Positions 33,301 through 40,870 of a DNA stretch of 42,373 nt are shown here, in pieces. This DNA comes from a virus. Under the pieces are notes generated by a model that was not told the DNA's origin, did not search any database, and was given only the letters and a program-made list of their open reading frames with translations. Position numbers and translations under genes: made by a program. Each line of letters opens with the position of its first letter. Position 1 is the first letter of the stretch. The DNA lies in IMG/VR virus record IMGVR_UViG_3300018049_000042, positions 1-42,373 of that record. The stretch is one strand, 5' to 3'.

Positions 33301-34293
33301 AACTACTGCAACGCCACTTGAAGTTTGAGCTAGTAAGAAATTATCATCTGAATCATCAGCGTATCTTAAATTAAATGGTTTTACAATATAGTCTCCAGAA
33401 TTTTCTTTTATTCTTTGTGCTACAAATTCTCTAGGTTTGTTATATTCATTTCCAACTGGAGAAGTTGCTACGATTTTTCCATTAACAACTTTTGCTTTTC
33501 TAATGAATGTGTCTGTTGGGCCCATCTCACTTTCAAGAGATAGTTCTAATCTAATTCTAAATCTATCCGCACCAGGAGCAGTAAGATTAGGTGACGCCCC
33601 TTGATTATCAAATAAAGCAGTATCATCTGCACTTGTTACAACTTCATCAATTCTTTTAAAACCAACTACCACCGTTGGAGTATTTGTATATTTAGAAATT
33701 ATTTTTTCTTGTTTATCTGCAAATATAAAGAATCCTTTGGAATAATAAATTCCTCCATCGGATAAAAATCTAGAACCAAATCCTGTAGATTGCGCAGAAT
33801 TTTCGACTCTAATATTTGGTAAGTTTGTTCCTTGCATTACTTCATTAGGTTGAGCAACTGCTTGTTGATCAGTTGCTAGCGATGAATTTTCTGTTGAAGT
33901 ATATGTTCCATATAAGGTTAATGGATCAGTTACAGGATTAACTCCAGCTTCTACAACCTCATCAACTCTAAATACAACCTGAGAAGTAACTCCTGTATAT
34001 ATTGCACCAACTAAACTTTGAGGATCACTAATTGGTTCATTAGTAGTATTTAATCTAATAAACTGGTAATTATTATCAACTTGAGCTGCTGCTTGTTTAA
34101 TAACACTATTATCTGCAAATAAATTATTTCCCATTCTTTCAATTTGCTTTTGAATAATGGTTTGCATTTGTGTTAATTCACGAGCTTGAAGTTTCTTTCC
34201 ACTATTAAAAAGAATTCGATAGTATCCATCACTATCAGCAAAATCATCTCGATAAGTTGATGAAAAAGTATTTTTATTTACGAGTTGTGCCAT
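30313..34293 (-). CDS. DUF4815-type structural protein with CFI-box-like C-terminus (1326 aa)
   Basis: A 1326-aa protein. The N-terminus NTFSSTYRDDFADSDGYYRILFNSGKKLQARELTQ...QKQIERMG is the start of DUF4815-type virion proteins of T4-like marine phages (the motif run is broken here for length). Long beta-rich middle. The last 100 residues (from about 1224) form a separate domain, CVIATHATQNN...WCEKKYHGTWYGEAFRRGYRYLGNRAIERGEAH, similar to the C-terminal domain described in other proteins as CFI-box (CFIATA), with Cys, Trp and two conserved Gly/Arg patches. It lies between gp8 and the 549-aa protein with gaps of 8 bp on both sides and AGGA before the start. Role: baseplate periphery structural protein; details unknown. 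Confidence 0.75.
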   Translation of the reverse strand: MAQLVNKNTFSSTYRDDFADSDGYYRILFNSGKKLQARELTQMQTIIQKQIERMGNNLFADNSVIKQAAAQVDNNYQFIRLNTTNEPISDPQSLVGAIYTGVTSQVVFRVDEVVEAGVNPVTDPLTLYGTYTSTENSSLATDQQAVAQPNEVMQGTNLPNIRVENSAQSTGFGSRFLSDGGIYYSKGFFIFADKQEKIISKYTNTPTVVVGFKRIDEVVTSADDTALFDNQGASPNLTAPGADRFRIRLELSLESEMGPTDTFIRKAKVVNGKIVATSPVGNEYNKPREFVAQRIKENSGDYIVKPFNLRYADDSDDNFLLAQTSSGVAVVNGYRASVYTSDTPPRVRKARSTVNIADQFVPISFGNFFELDSVPAQMPDITNSVGFEKQNVRDGADYGGATIGTCFVRFIQEDGAGYRAYITNLVLNSGSGIGDIGSIGTGANAYFNINQNSRDNGPFNNSGTLNSLIFPLPNRRPENITNADITVQRQFRFTPTGSTFDITTDNSTEIFLNEGDWLITDLNGDIPGATITLQNVDKTARIGGLSAGVSVAVTAFVRKSNETSRSKTKTSANKVFKVITDGVTNQQFINLHKPDIIEVTHIEDPNDSTQSYLGNFTLDDGRKDNFYDNGRLFLTGALPPNATTTGLRIRWDYFQHEPGKSFFSKNSYDGEVDYKDIPTHTFQNGEQIFLADALDFRPTVDSDGDFEVANGGSTNEIPDPATVIDLDVSYYLPRIDKVIIDQNGKIRVIPGASSFAPSPPETPKGTMELFKVKYDANTLDNNDITITRIDHKRYTMSQINLLEKRLGRLEDAVSLSLLENKAADIVEFDANGDPRLKSGFIVDNFTSHALTDKNNSNLRSSMDFSSGLLFPQNIERVIDLEYDSDTNNPSPALNVALRGGFIVPRYDTELYMENEYASDALQVNPFQVNNFNGTIQLSPSSDNWYETRFPFEKVVNYQGSEILSDGAYQWNNHEWNWLGKDLESLQTGDKTNTTASTSGRTTTTSWNVVENIFIQEDFVENRLVRTESIPKVRARLVRFKATGLRPNAKHYAFFDNVSVDAWVKEETFTSTWRNDFAYDSDYGTEYINATGHPSGSQQLTSDEFGVIEGSFFIPATSAISFLCGNVKFELKDVTGSGNENYLSRAVTNYTAEGTLKLYEEVWTSTRYIEIEGDQSVYTAPVVTNNSGGGDDGYSGGNDNFSSPGLDAFGGPGPNVGDANSCGGNDVCVIATHATQNNVEGFSLMDKAKAEIWCEKKYHGTWYGEAFRRGYRYLGNRAIERGEAHKHYQEFKDFVAYGRGLKKGLKPALNYYFRTAQFFAIGLFTNE

Positions 34294-34301
34294 ATTCTAT
34301 C

Positions 34302-35759
34302 CTATAAACTTACGATGATTTTAATGTCATTTGTTTCAGTATCAAGTCTTTTAATTGCTGGTCTACTTTCTACGTATAATAAATCTCCAGAAAAAGGATT
34401 AATGTCTGAACTATCAATTAGATGAGTAGGACTAATATTATTAAAATTCTGAGAACTGTTTTCAATTTGAACATTTGATATCGGTACAAAACCAGTCGAA
34501 TCCGTTTGATAATAATAACACGTATCACTATCAACATCTGCAACAATAGCAGTAAATCCTGTGCTCTGAGTAATAATTGGATCTGTTAGATTTTTTAATT
34601 GTTGGACATCTGCTCTAACACCTCTAAAAGATTTCATCATTCTACCACTAAGTTCTGTATATAGATTTCCATCAAAATCTCTAAGATTTTTAAATAATCC
34701 AACTTGACGGTAATCTCTATCATCAACTATAAAATCTCTAAATCCATCTGCGCCAGCTTCTCCACCTTCAATTTTAACATTAAACATTAGTGATGTAGAT
34801 CTTAAATCAAATACTGGATTTGCTCCTACACCTGAATCGTTACCATGAAGAACTGCTCTAGCTGTAGCATCTCTTGATGCACCTCCACCAGAAATAATTA
34901 CATCGGCATAATCATAATTACGACCAGCTTCTAACACACTATCAGAAACACTACCAATATTTGAACTAGAATCAATTTCAATTTTAGTAACGAAACCACC
35001 AGAACTTGGATCAATTGTTGCTGTTGCTGTAGCTTTAGGAGTATATTGATTACTACCAACACTATCCCCATTTCCTATAATTTGAACAGTAGGAGCACTA
35101 GTATATCCTGCGCCAGGATCAATAATTTCAATACCTAAAACTTGTTTTGGAACAGCAGCATCTCTTATTAATGCTTGTTGATCTTGTAATGAGTTTAATC
35201 CAGCTTGTCCAGTTTTAACATATTCAACAGGCATAAAGTTTGCTGATAGAAACGCTGAAGATTTTGCACCACCAATAGCATATAAAAATTTCCATACATA
35301 TCCATCAGTTTCTTTTTTTGGTTTATTTGAAGTTCCTGTTGGTTGTACTGTAGATCTTAAAGCTACACCATTGGCATCTCTTGGTTGTTTCAAACAAATA
35401 TAAACTTGATTTTCATCTGTTAAAATATAATACGGATATATATTTGCTGCACCTGAAATACCAGGCGTAATACTTCTATTATCATCATATTGTGAATATA
35501 TTGAACCCGATGTCCAATTAAATCTTGGTACTACAAAAGAAACATCTGCTACTTTTTTTGCCGATTGCGCTCTTAGTCTAAAATCTCTTTCTTCTTTAAT
35601 AGAATTAATTGGTGTATTGGGTGGAACTGTATCGTCTGATGTAACCCATTCTTCACCGTGGCCAATAGAAATAAAGTAATTTGCAAGTACGTCATTCACT
35701 TCATCGTACATTACTTGCAAAATGTTTCTTTTAATTTTATCTGTTAATACTGCTGGCAT
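34302..35759 (-). CDS. gp8: Baseplate wedge protein gp8
   Basis: A 485-aa protein. The N-terminus (MPAVLTDKIKRNILQVMYDEV...DVLANYFISIGHGEEW) with an ISIGHGEEW motif and the TDGYVWKFLYAI segment are characteristic of T4 gp8-like baseplate wedge proteins. It is about 150 residues longer than T4 gp8 (334), due to an insert with GAGYTSAPTVQIIGNG-type beta repeats (around 210-310). gp8 joins the wedge arms with gp7 and gp10 in T4. It sits between the 347-aa fibre-like protein and the DUF4815-type protein, with the expected late, minus-strand orientation. AGGA lies upstream of the start. Confidence 0.88.
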   Translation of the reverse strand: MPAVLTDKIKRNILQVMYDEVNDVLANYFISIGHGEEWVTSDDTVPPNTPINSIKEERDFRLRAQSAKKVADVSFVVPRFNWTSGSIYSQYDDNRSITPGISGAANIYPYYILTDENQVYICLKQPRDANGVALRSTVQPTGTSNKPKKETDGYVWKFLYAIGGAKSSAFLSANFMPVEYVKTGQAGLNSLQDQQALIRDAAVPKQVLGIEIIDPGAGYTSAPTVQIIGNGDSVGSNQYTPKATATATIDPSSGGFVTKIEIDSSSNIGSVSDSVLEAGRNYDYADVIISGGGASRDATARAVLHGNDSGVGANPVFDLRSTSLMFNVKIEGGEAGADGFRDFIVDDRDYRQVGLFKNLRDFDGNLYTELSGRMMKSFRGVRADVQQLKNLTDPIITQSTGFTAIVADVDSDTCYYYQTDSTGFVPISNVQIENSSQNFNNISPTHLIDSSDINPFSGDLLYVESRPAIKRLDTETNDIKIIVSL

Positions 35760-35768
35760 TTTTTAATC

Positions 35769-36812
35769 CTATGCGTTAATAGTCAATAATCTGTTTCCAT
35801 TATGGTCACTATCTAGTCCACCCATGATGAACCATCTATCATCACTCCAAATAAGTTGTGCTGCTCCATTTGGATGAATGGTGAGAGAAGTACCTTGTGC
35901 AAAATTATTTGCGGTTGGAAACGCAACTTCAATATTTCCTGATCCACCATTAGTATATACTTTGGTTTCACCATTTATTGTTCCATTATGTTGTTGAATA
36001 TAAAGTGATGTAGCTTTATCTCCTCGTATATGTCCGCTTGGTTGGAAGTTGGCATTGTTACCAGAAGTTACTGGTGCACCTACTGTATCTCCACCTGTAG
36101 AAATTTCTAATGTGGCATGTGCCACTTTACTTATTTCCACCGATCCAGTTCCAGCCGCATCGATATTTAAATGAGCATTTGTAAGAGTAGTTTGGGCTTC
36201 GATAACTGGATTATCTGCATTTGTAAATCTAATATGACTAGCCGTGCCTACTCTTAAAAATTCAAGCAATGGTTCACCGACACTATCGGAAATCATTTGC
36301 TCAACTCTAGGTCTATATAAAGTCTTATTACTTAATTGCTGAGTTGCATTATTAAATGTAAATTGATCATCTGTACTAATATTTGGTAAAGTAACATTTA
36401 CATTTGAAGTTAATGATCCAGAAATAATATTATAATCGTGAGAAGAATCTCTATCTTTTATTAATAAACCATTTAATTGAGCACTATCTATTTCAGGTCT
36501 AACAATTCTTTTATTTGCAATAGTTTGAATTGCGCTATCAACTAATATAGCTCCTGTATGATCAGGAAGCGTTGCAATTCTATCGGCTGTTGGATTTTCA
36601 ACAGTAAGAGTAGTTTCATTATTATCTGGTACTGAACCTTCAAAAATAATACCATTAGATGAAAATTGTAAACCAGTTGTTAATGCATTACCATCTCCAA
36701 ATTGTGTATAAATCTCATCAAAATTAGCATTTACTTTAGAACCAGCAGATCTTAATGTATCTCCTGTTCCATCGTTGGCTACAGTGCCTAGTGATATTGC
36801 TTGCTTTGCCAT
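35769..36812 (-). CDS. Tail fibre-like structural protein (347 aa)
   Basis: A 347-aa protein whose N-terminus, LGTVANDGTGDTLRSAGSKVN-type, with NANFDEIYTQFGDG, is the well-known attachment module found at the start of many phage fibre proteins. The middle has the PTADRIATLPDHTGAI and NKTLYRPRVE motifs, followed by a beta C-terminus with DDRWFIMGG. It begins 24 nt after a late promoter and ends 9 bp before gp8. In T4-like marine phages such a gene occurs in this position between gp6/gp7-like and gp8. Role as a short fibre or baseplate peripheral protein is inferred from motif and place. Confidence 0.75.
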   Translation of the reverse strand: MAKQAISLGTVANDGTGDTLRSAGSKVNANFDEIYTQFGDGNALTTGLQFSSNGIIFEGSVPDNNETTLTVENPTADRIATLPDHTGAILVDSAIQTIANKRIVRPEIDSAQLNGLLIKDRDSSHDYNIISGSLTSNVNVTLPNISTDDQFTFNNATQQLSNKTLYRPRVEQMISDSVGEPLLEFLRVGTASHIRFTNADNPVIEAQTTLTNAHLNIDAAGTGSVEISKVAHATLEISTGGDTVGAPVTSGNNANFQPSGHIRGDKATSLYIQQHNGTINGETKVYTNGGSGNIEVAFPTANNFAQGTSLTIHPNGAAQLIWSDDRWFIMGGLDSDHNGNRLLTINA

Positions 36813-36836
36813 GTTAAACCTTTGAAAATTTAATTC

Positions 36837-36844
36837 TATTTATA
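36837..36844 (-). promoter_or_regulatory. T4-type late promoter upstream of the 347-aa fibre-like gene
   Basis: An exact TATAAATA on the minus strand in the 41-bp gap between the gp7-like gene and the 347-aa gene, 24 nt before the ATG at 36812. Confidence 0.65.
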
Positions 36845-36853
36845 TAAAAATTA

Positions 36854-37873
36854 TCATCTATAGTGATATTGTTCGTCATATCTTGTAAACATATCTTCAT
36901 CTAATGTTTCTTTATCATTATCGAAGCTCATTACTGGATCAGCTGAAGAGTCTTCATCAAATGTTCTTGAATTTGGATGACCTATTTCTCCAACCACATA
37001 ATGTCTTGCCAATTCCTCAGCAGTGACATTCTGATATTTATCAATAATAGTCATAATATAATGATCTTCACTTGAATCTTTTTGATCTGGTTGATTAGTA
37101 ATTCTGCCATCTCTTACCTTTATAGTACCGCCAAATTCTGCATAACTTACATCATCCTGCCCAATTGATACAGAACCCGTATAACGTGATTGGTGGAACA
37201 ATGGTTGATAAACTTCAGTAATTGAAGATACAAAGATTGAATCTTGCAAAGCTTCTTGTGCAAATAGATTTAAATTAGCTTCAGTTGCAAATGAAACCAA
37301 TCCTTCAAAATACCAACCAGCTGGATGTGCAAACTTTTTATACAGAGATCTATACTGAGAAACTGATAAACCAATTTTTAAAAGAATAGAATATGTTTGA
37401 TACCTTGCATAGTTTTGTATATAGTTTTCATAATCAGGACCAATTTCATCTTGGCCTACAATAAAAATATCTTTCTTCGGATATTCAACTTCAACTTCAG
37501 TTCCAAAAAATAATTTAAAAAATTCTTCAGTACCTTTTAATGTTCCTTTATCTCTATAAAAATATGGAAGTCTTCCTAAAGCAAATCTTTCATCATTAAA
37601 TTTATCTACATTTTCTAATTTAGATCCAATTTCATATACCAATAAATTTAATAAATCATTTGGTATTTCTTCTACATCTCTAAATGAAAGAATATTATGA
37701 ATATCAGATTGAAATGCTTTAGCACCATCAGAATCTAAAAAATTATAATATTCATTTAAGAAGCTTACAATTTTTGGATGATTCTCTTTTATATGTTCAG
37801 GTAAAGCTTCATCAACTTTACGATTGAAAAAGAGTTCATCTTTTCTTCCAGTATTTTTAAGCGTATGAGGCAT
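36854..37873 (-). CDS. gp7-like/tail protein I-like baseplate protein
   Basis: A 339-aa protein. Residues 20-120 contain a helix-rich stretch, HPKIVSFLNEYYNFLDSDG, and RDKGTLKGTEEFFKLFFGTEVEVEYP, which fits the phage tail protein I (GpI/gp7 middle) domain that connects gp6 to the wedge arm. The C-terminal part is acidic and has a GTIKVRDGRI segment. It directly follows gp6 (its ATG abuts the gp6 TAA), as gpJ/gpI pairs do in other contractile phages and gp6/gp7 in T4. It is far shorter than T4 gp7 (1032 aa), so it likely represents only the core. Confidence 0.75.
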   Translation of the reverse strand: MPHTLKNTGRKDELFFNRKVDEALPEHIKENHPKIVSFLNEYYNFLDSDGAKAFQSDIHNILSFRDVEEIPNDLLNLLVYEIGSKLENVDKFNDERFALGRLPYFYRDKGTLKGTEEFFKLFFGTEVEVEYPKKDIFIVGQDEIGPDYENYIQNYARYQTYSILLKIGLSVSQYRSLYKKFAHPAGWYFEGLVSFATEANLNLFAQEALQDSIFVSSITEVYQPLFHQSRYTGSVSIGQDDVSYAEFGGTIKVRDGRITNQPDQKDSSEDHYIMTIIDKYQNVTAEELARHYVVGEIGHPNSRTFDEDSSADPVMSFDNDKETLDEDMFTRYDEQYHYR

Positions 37874-39715
37874 TTAGAGAGTTACCTGTAATTCTTGATA
37901 GTCTAAGATAGCGCTTGCTGAACTCAATGATTCATCAAAATTTAAAGTATAATTACGTAATGGTGCAACAGTACTTTGATTGGCAGGAACAACTGAAACT
38001 TTTAGTTCTCCACCACCATCAATTGTAGATGGATTAAATCCTTCTAATTGAACTATACCACTACCTTCTTCATAATAACCAACATTATCTTTTATAATAT
38101 CACCACCAACTGATACTATCTCTAAAATATTTGTTTTAAGTCTATTTCTAATAAAGCAACTAATTCCTGCTATTGAAAAACGAGCAGAAGTAACTCTATG
38201 AAATTCATCATCTGGCGCAGCTATTTGCATTGGAAATGTTAATTTATAACCTAAAGATTTATTAGTTATTGGTAAAAATCTTTGCTGAACTTTTACAGTA
38301 ATTGATGAATTTAAGATGGCGGCATCCAAGTCATCAATCTCAGCAAGCAATTTTGACCGTCTAAAAACTGTACCAAACTTATTTAAGTTTTCCACAAAAT
38401 GATCTTTCATAGCTTGAACAATAGCATTTTGTGTTGCTCTAGGTGTAATAGCTGATAAGTCTGGATCATATCTAAATTGACAGTTTAATTCAATAAATGT
38501 ATCTATTGGATCAGTAAACTCTGTACCAATAGACATAATTCCTAAATTGGTTGTAAGTAAATTTACAATATCGTCTTTTGTTTGAGCTTTAATAACATCA
38601 CTTGTAGATGCTTTAAATTTAAGTCCTACATAAACTACGCCATATTTAGGAGGATCATTATCAGCACCACCCCATGTAATAACATCATCAAGAACGTTTC
38701 CATAGCGAGATAAAATCTGCGCTGTATAGTCTTCGGCTGTAACTAATCTTTGTTGAGAAGAAAAAGCGATTGGAGCGTTTTGTCGAATTGAATCTATAGA
38801 TTCTTTTTTAGCTCCTCCTGCCGATTCAGATACAGTTGTTACATTTACATTGTAGTTACCATAACCAGAAACCGAAAGTTGAGAAGCTGCGGTAAATACT
38901 GTAGCATTATTTGCTGGAGCACCTATAGATGATAAGTATGTTACTATAATTTTGTTACCGCTAACAGGTCTTTTACCTGTTACGATGCCATCGCCAAATA
39001 CTAGTTCATAGGTCCCGTTAGGGACCTCGCGAATTTGATAATGAGTACTATCTGCTGTGATTCGCACCGCATCTTTAATTGGTGTATAAGCTTCAGCATC
39101 TTCATCTGGAGAAGCAGCAGTTGGATATACTTTTACTTCCACAGTTGCGGTATCAATTGTTTTATCAGGAATGACATATACTTGTTCATCAGCAAGTTCA
39201 CCGACATAGAATGTTTTCGTTTTTTGCACGCCTTCGTATAGAGATACAAGATCAGATCCATCGGAGAGTGTAAAAGAATAAAATCCATTACCATTATCAT
39301 TTGCTGAGATTTTCTCAAGAGTTCTGAAAGTATAAGATCTTCCCTCTACCGATGTGTTGAAAAGAAAATTCTTTGGCATAAATACTGAAGATGGTCTCAC
39401 TGCATCAAGTATATTAATCGATAAATTTACAATAGCTTGACTAGTTGTAACTGACCGAGGAACATAACCAAGTGCAGTAGCTAAGGAAATCACTGAGCTT
39501 CTCAATTGTGCGGTATTGAGAAAAGATTCATTTGTAGAGAAATTAGCAATTAATCCATTTAGATGAGTATTATATGCTAATACATCCAGAATGTTACTGA
39601 GTGCAGATCCCTCAAAATTATAGTCTGTAAATTCAGACTTTTGTTTTAAATAATCTTTTAATTCTGCTTTAATATTCGCAAAATCAAGATCGGAAGATTT
39701 TATTGATGTGGTCAT
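37874..39715 (-). CDS. gp6: Baseplate wedge protein gp6
   Basis: A 613-aa protein (T4 gp6 is 660). The N-terminus DFANIKAELKDYLKQK...FTDYNFEGSALSNILDVLAYNTHLNG is diagnostic of gp6/gpJ baseplate proteins. The RLVTAEDYTAQILSRYG motif near residue 320 and the C-terminal QRFLPITN...LTFPMQIA segment are further family marks. gp6 dimers form the continuous inner ring of the baseplate and bind gp25 and gp53. It overlaps gp25 by 4 nt (ATGA). A short stretch (38930-39070) is GC-richer than the rest of the gene and includes a perfect 7-bp hairpin at 39010-39027. Confidence 0.92.
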   Translation of the reverse strand: MTTSIKSSDLDFANIKAELKDYLKQKSEFTDYNFEGSALSNILDVLAYNTHLNGLIANFSTNESFLNTAQLRSSVISLATALGYVPRSVTTSQAIVNLSINILDAVRPSSVFMPKNFLFNTSVEGRSYTFRTLEKISANDNGNGFYSFTLSDGSDLVSLYEGVQKTKTFYVGELADEQVYVIPDKTIDTATVEVKVYPTAASPDEDAEAYTPIKDAVRITADSTHYQIREVPNGTYELVFGDGIVTGKRPVSGNKIIVTYLSSIGAPANNATVFTAASQLSVSGYGNYNVNVTTVSESAGGAKKESIDSIRQNAPIAFSSQQRLVTAEDYTAQILSRYGNVLDDVITWGGADNDPPKYGVVYVGLKFKASTSDVIKAQTKDDIVNLLTTNLGIMSIGTEFTDPIDTFIELNCQFRYDPDLSAITPRATQNAIVQAMKDHFVENLNKFGTVFRRSKLLAEIDDLDAAILNSSITVKVQQRFLPITNKSLGYKLTFPMQIAAPDDEFHRVTSARFSIAGISCFIRNRLKTNILEIVSVGGDIIKDNVGYYEEGSGIVQLEGFNPSTIDGGGELKVSVVPANQSTVAPLRNYTLNFDESLSSASAILDYQELQVTL

Positions 39716-40167
39716 CTGATCCTCGTAATATCTACTGTGACTTGTGCAATTTCACCGGTATTCACTACTTGAAATTCTACGGTTACATCGCATTTGTTTT
39801 GTTCACCATTCATGTCTATTTCAACATTTCTTAAAATAGCTCTTGGTTCATATATTTCTAAACTATTCGCAATTTCTTCTTCAATTATATCTTCATCAAG
39901 TTCTGTATCTAATTCAAATAAAAGATAGTTTAATTGACTACCAAATACTGGCATAAAAGGTTTTTCACCTTGATTTGTTAAAAGGATATTTTTCACAGCT
40001 TGTTTTACTGAATTAAGATCCTGTACTTTGCGAAGATCAGTACGAACATTATTATCATTTTCGATATTCCGAAAATCAAAATCAACGTCCGAAAACTTTT
40101 TCTCCCGTGTAACAACAAAGGAAGCATCGGTAGGGTTATCTTCTGCAGCAAAAGCTCTCACAGCCAT
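39712..40167 (-). CDS. gp25: Baseplate wedge protein gp25
   Basis: A 151-aa protein of the gp25/lysozyme-like (GPW) family. LLTNQGEKPFMPVFGSQL (63-80) and the core YEPRA (Glu107-Pro108-Arg109) are the family signature. gp25 links gp6 to the sheath and hub in contractile machines. A late promoter lies 20 nt upstream of its ATG (40188-40195). Overlaps gp6 by 4 nt. T4 gp25 is 132 aa, so this one has about 20 extra N-terminal residues. Confidence 0.92.
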   Translation of the reverse strand: MAVRAFAAEDNPTDASFVVTREKKFSDVDFDFRNIENDNNVRTDLRKVQDLNSVKQAVKNILLTNQGEKPFMPVFGSQLNYLLFELDTELDEDIIEEEIANSLEIYEPRAILRNVEIDMNGEQNKCDVTVEFQVVNTGEIAQVTVDITRIR

Positions 40168-40187
40168 GTGTAATTATCCTTTCTTTC

Positions 40188-40195
40188 TATTTATA
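40188..40195 (-). promoter_or_regulatory. T4-type late promoter upstream of gp25
   Basis: An exact TATAAATA on the minus strand in the 39-bp gap before gp25, 20 nt before the ATG at 40167. It would drive gp25, gp6 and the gp7-like gene, which are joined without gaps. Confidence 0.65.
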
Positions 40196-40206
40196 CCGCA
40201 AAGAGA

Positions 40207-40869
40207 TCATGTTCCATATAAAACTGTTCCATCACTTGGTTGTTCAAGTACTTCTACAAATTCACCAGTTGTGAGATTATGTCCATTATATTTTGTTTCT
40301 ACTTGATTCGGTGTAAATGAATATCTTACATTCCATCCATCTTGAATTTCGGGCATAATGAGAGTAACTTGAGAATGGAGTTTTCCGCTTGGATTATAAT
40401 TGTCATAAGATAAAATAGTTTTGGCTGGCATAACACCGCCATATCTATGAGTAGAAAAATGGAGAGCTAAATCAAAACTTTTTAAATTATCGACATTTCC
40501 ATCTTCACCATATATTTCATATACTACTGCCCGGCCTTTATTTCGTAGATATAATATACTATCTACATCATATACACGACTTTTATCTGTTATTCTATAA
40601 TAACCCTCTGCCACTTTAACCCTATATCGAGAGAAGGGTTTTATACGGCACGATAAAAGGGCTGTCGCTTGCATAATATATTGTTTCGCAAGTTTATATT
40701 TATTTTCATCAGATACATTTTCGGTAATATGATCTATACCATTTGGATTACTACTTCCATATATAAATTTTGCCATACTTATTCCAGCAGCTAATTTTGT
40801 ACCACTCGTAATATTAGCTTGCCATTCTGGATTATATTGTTGATCTACTACAAATTGTACACCTGCCAT
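40207..40869 (-). CDS. Baseplate-associated protein (220 aa), function unknown
   Basis: A 220-aa protein starting MAGVQFVVDQQYN. It has a central RVKVAEGYYRITDKSRVYDVDSILYLRNKG with mixed alpha/beta prediction and a C-terminal TKYNGHNLTTGEFVEVL. It does not resemble T4 gp53, although it occupies the gap between gp5 and gp25 where wedge or hub proteins occur in marine T4-like phages. It lies 1 bp downstream of the gp5 gene, so in the same transcript. The 39-bp gap before gp25 carries a late promoter. Identity open. Confidence 0.7.
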   Translation of the reverse strand: MAGVQFVVDQQYNPEWQANITSGTKLAAGISMAKFIYGSSNPNGIDHITENVSDENKYKLAKQYIMQATALLSCRIKPFSRYRVKVAEGYYRITDKSRVYDVDSILYLRNKGRAVVYEIYGEDGNVDNLKSFDLALHFSTHRYGGVMPAKTILSYDNYNPSGKLHSQVTLIMPEIQDGWNVRYSFTPNQVETKYNGHNLTTGEFVEVLEQPSDGTVLYGT

Positions 40870-40870
40870 A

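Noticed and set aside
39010-39027. Perfect 7-bp hairpin AGGTCCC-GTTA-GGGACCT
   Set aside because: It lies in the middle of gp6 coding sequence, with no T run; the codons for Glu-Val-Pro-Asn-Gly-Thr largely produce it. A terminator is unlikely.
40207-40869. Calling this protein T4 gp53
   Set aside because: It lies where wedge genes occur, but its sequence shows none of the gp53 features (for example the N-terminal PIEYAAK-like and YWVLL segments).
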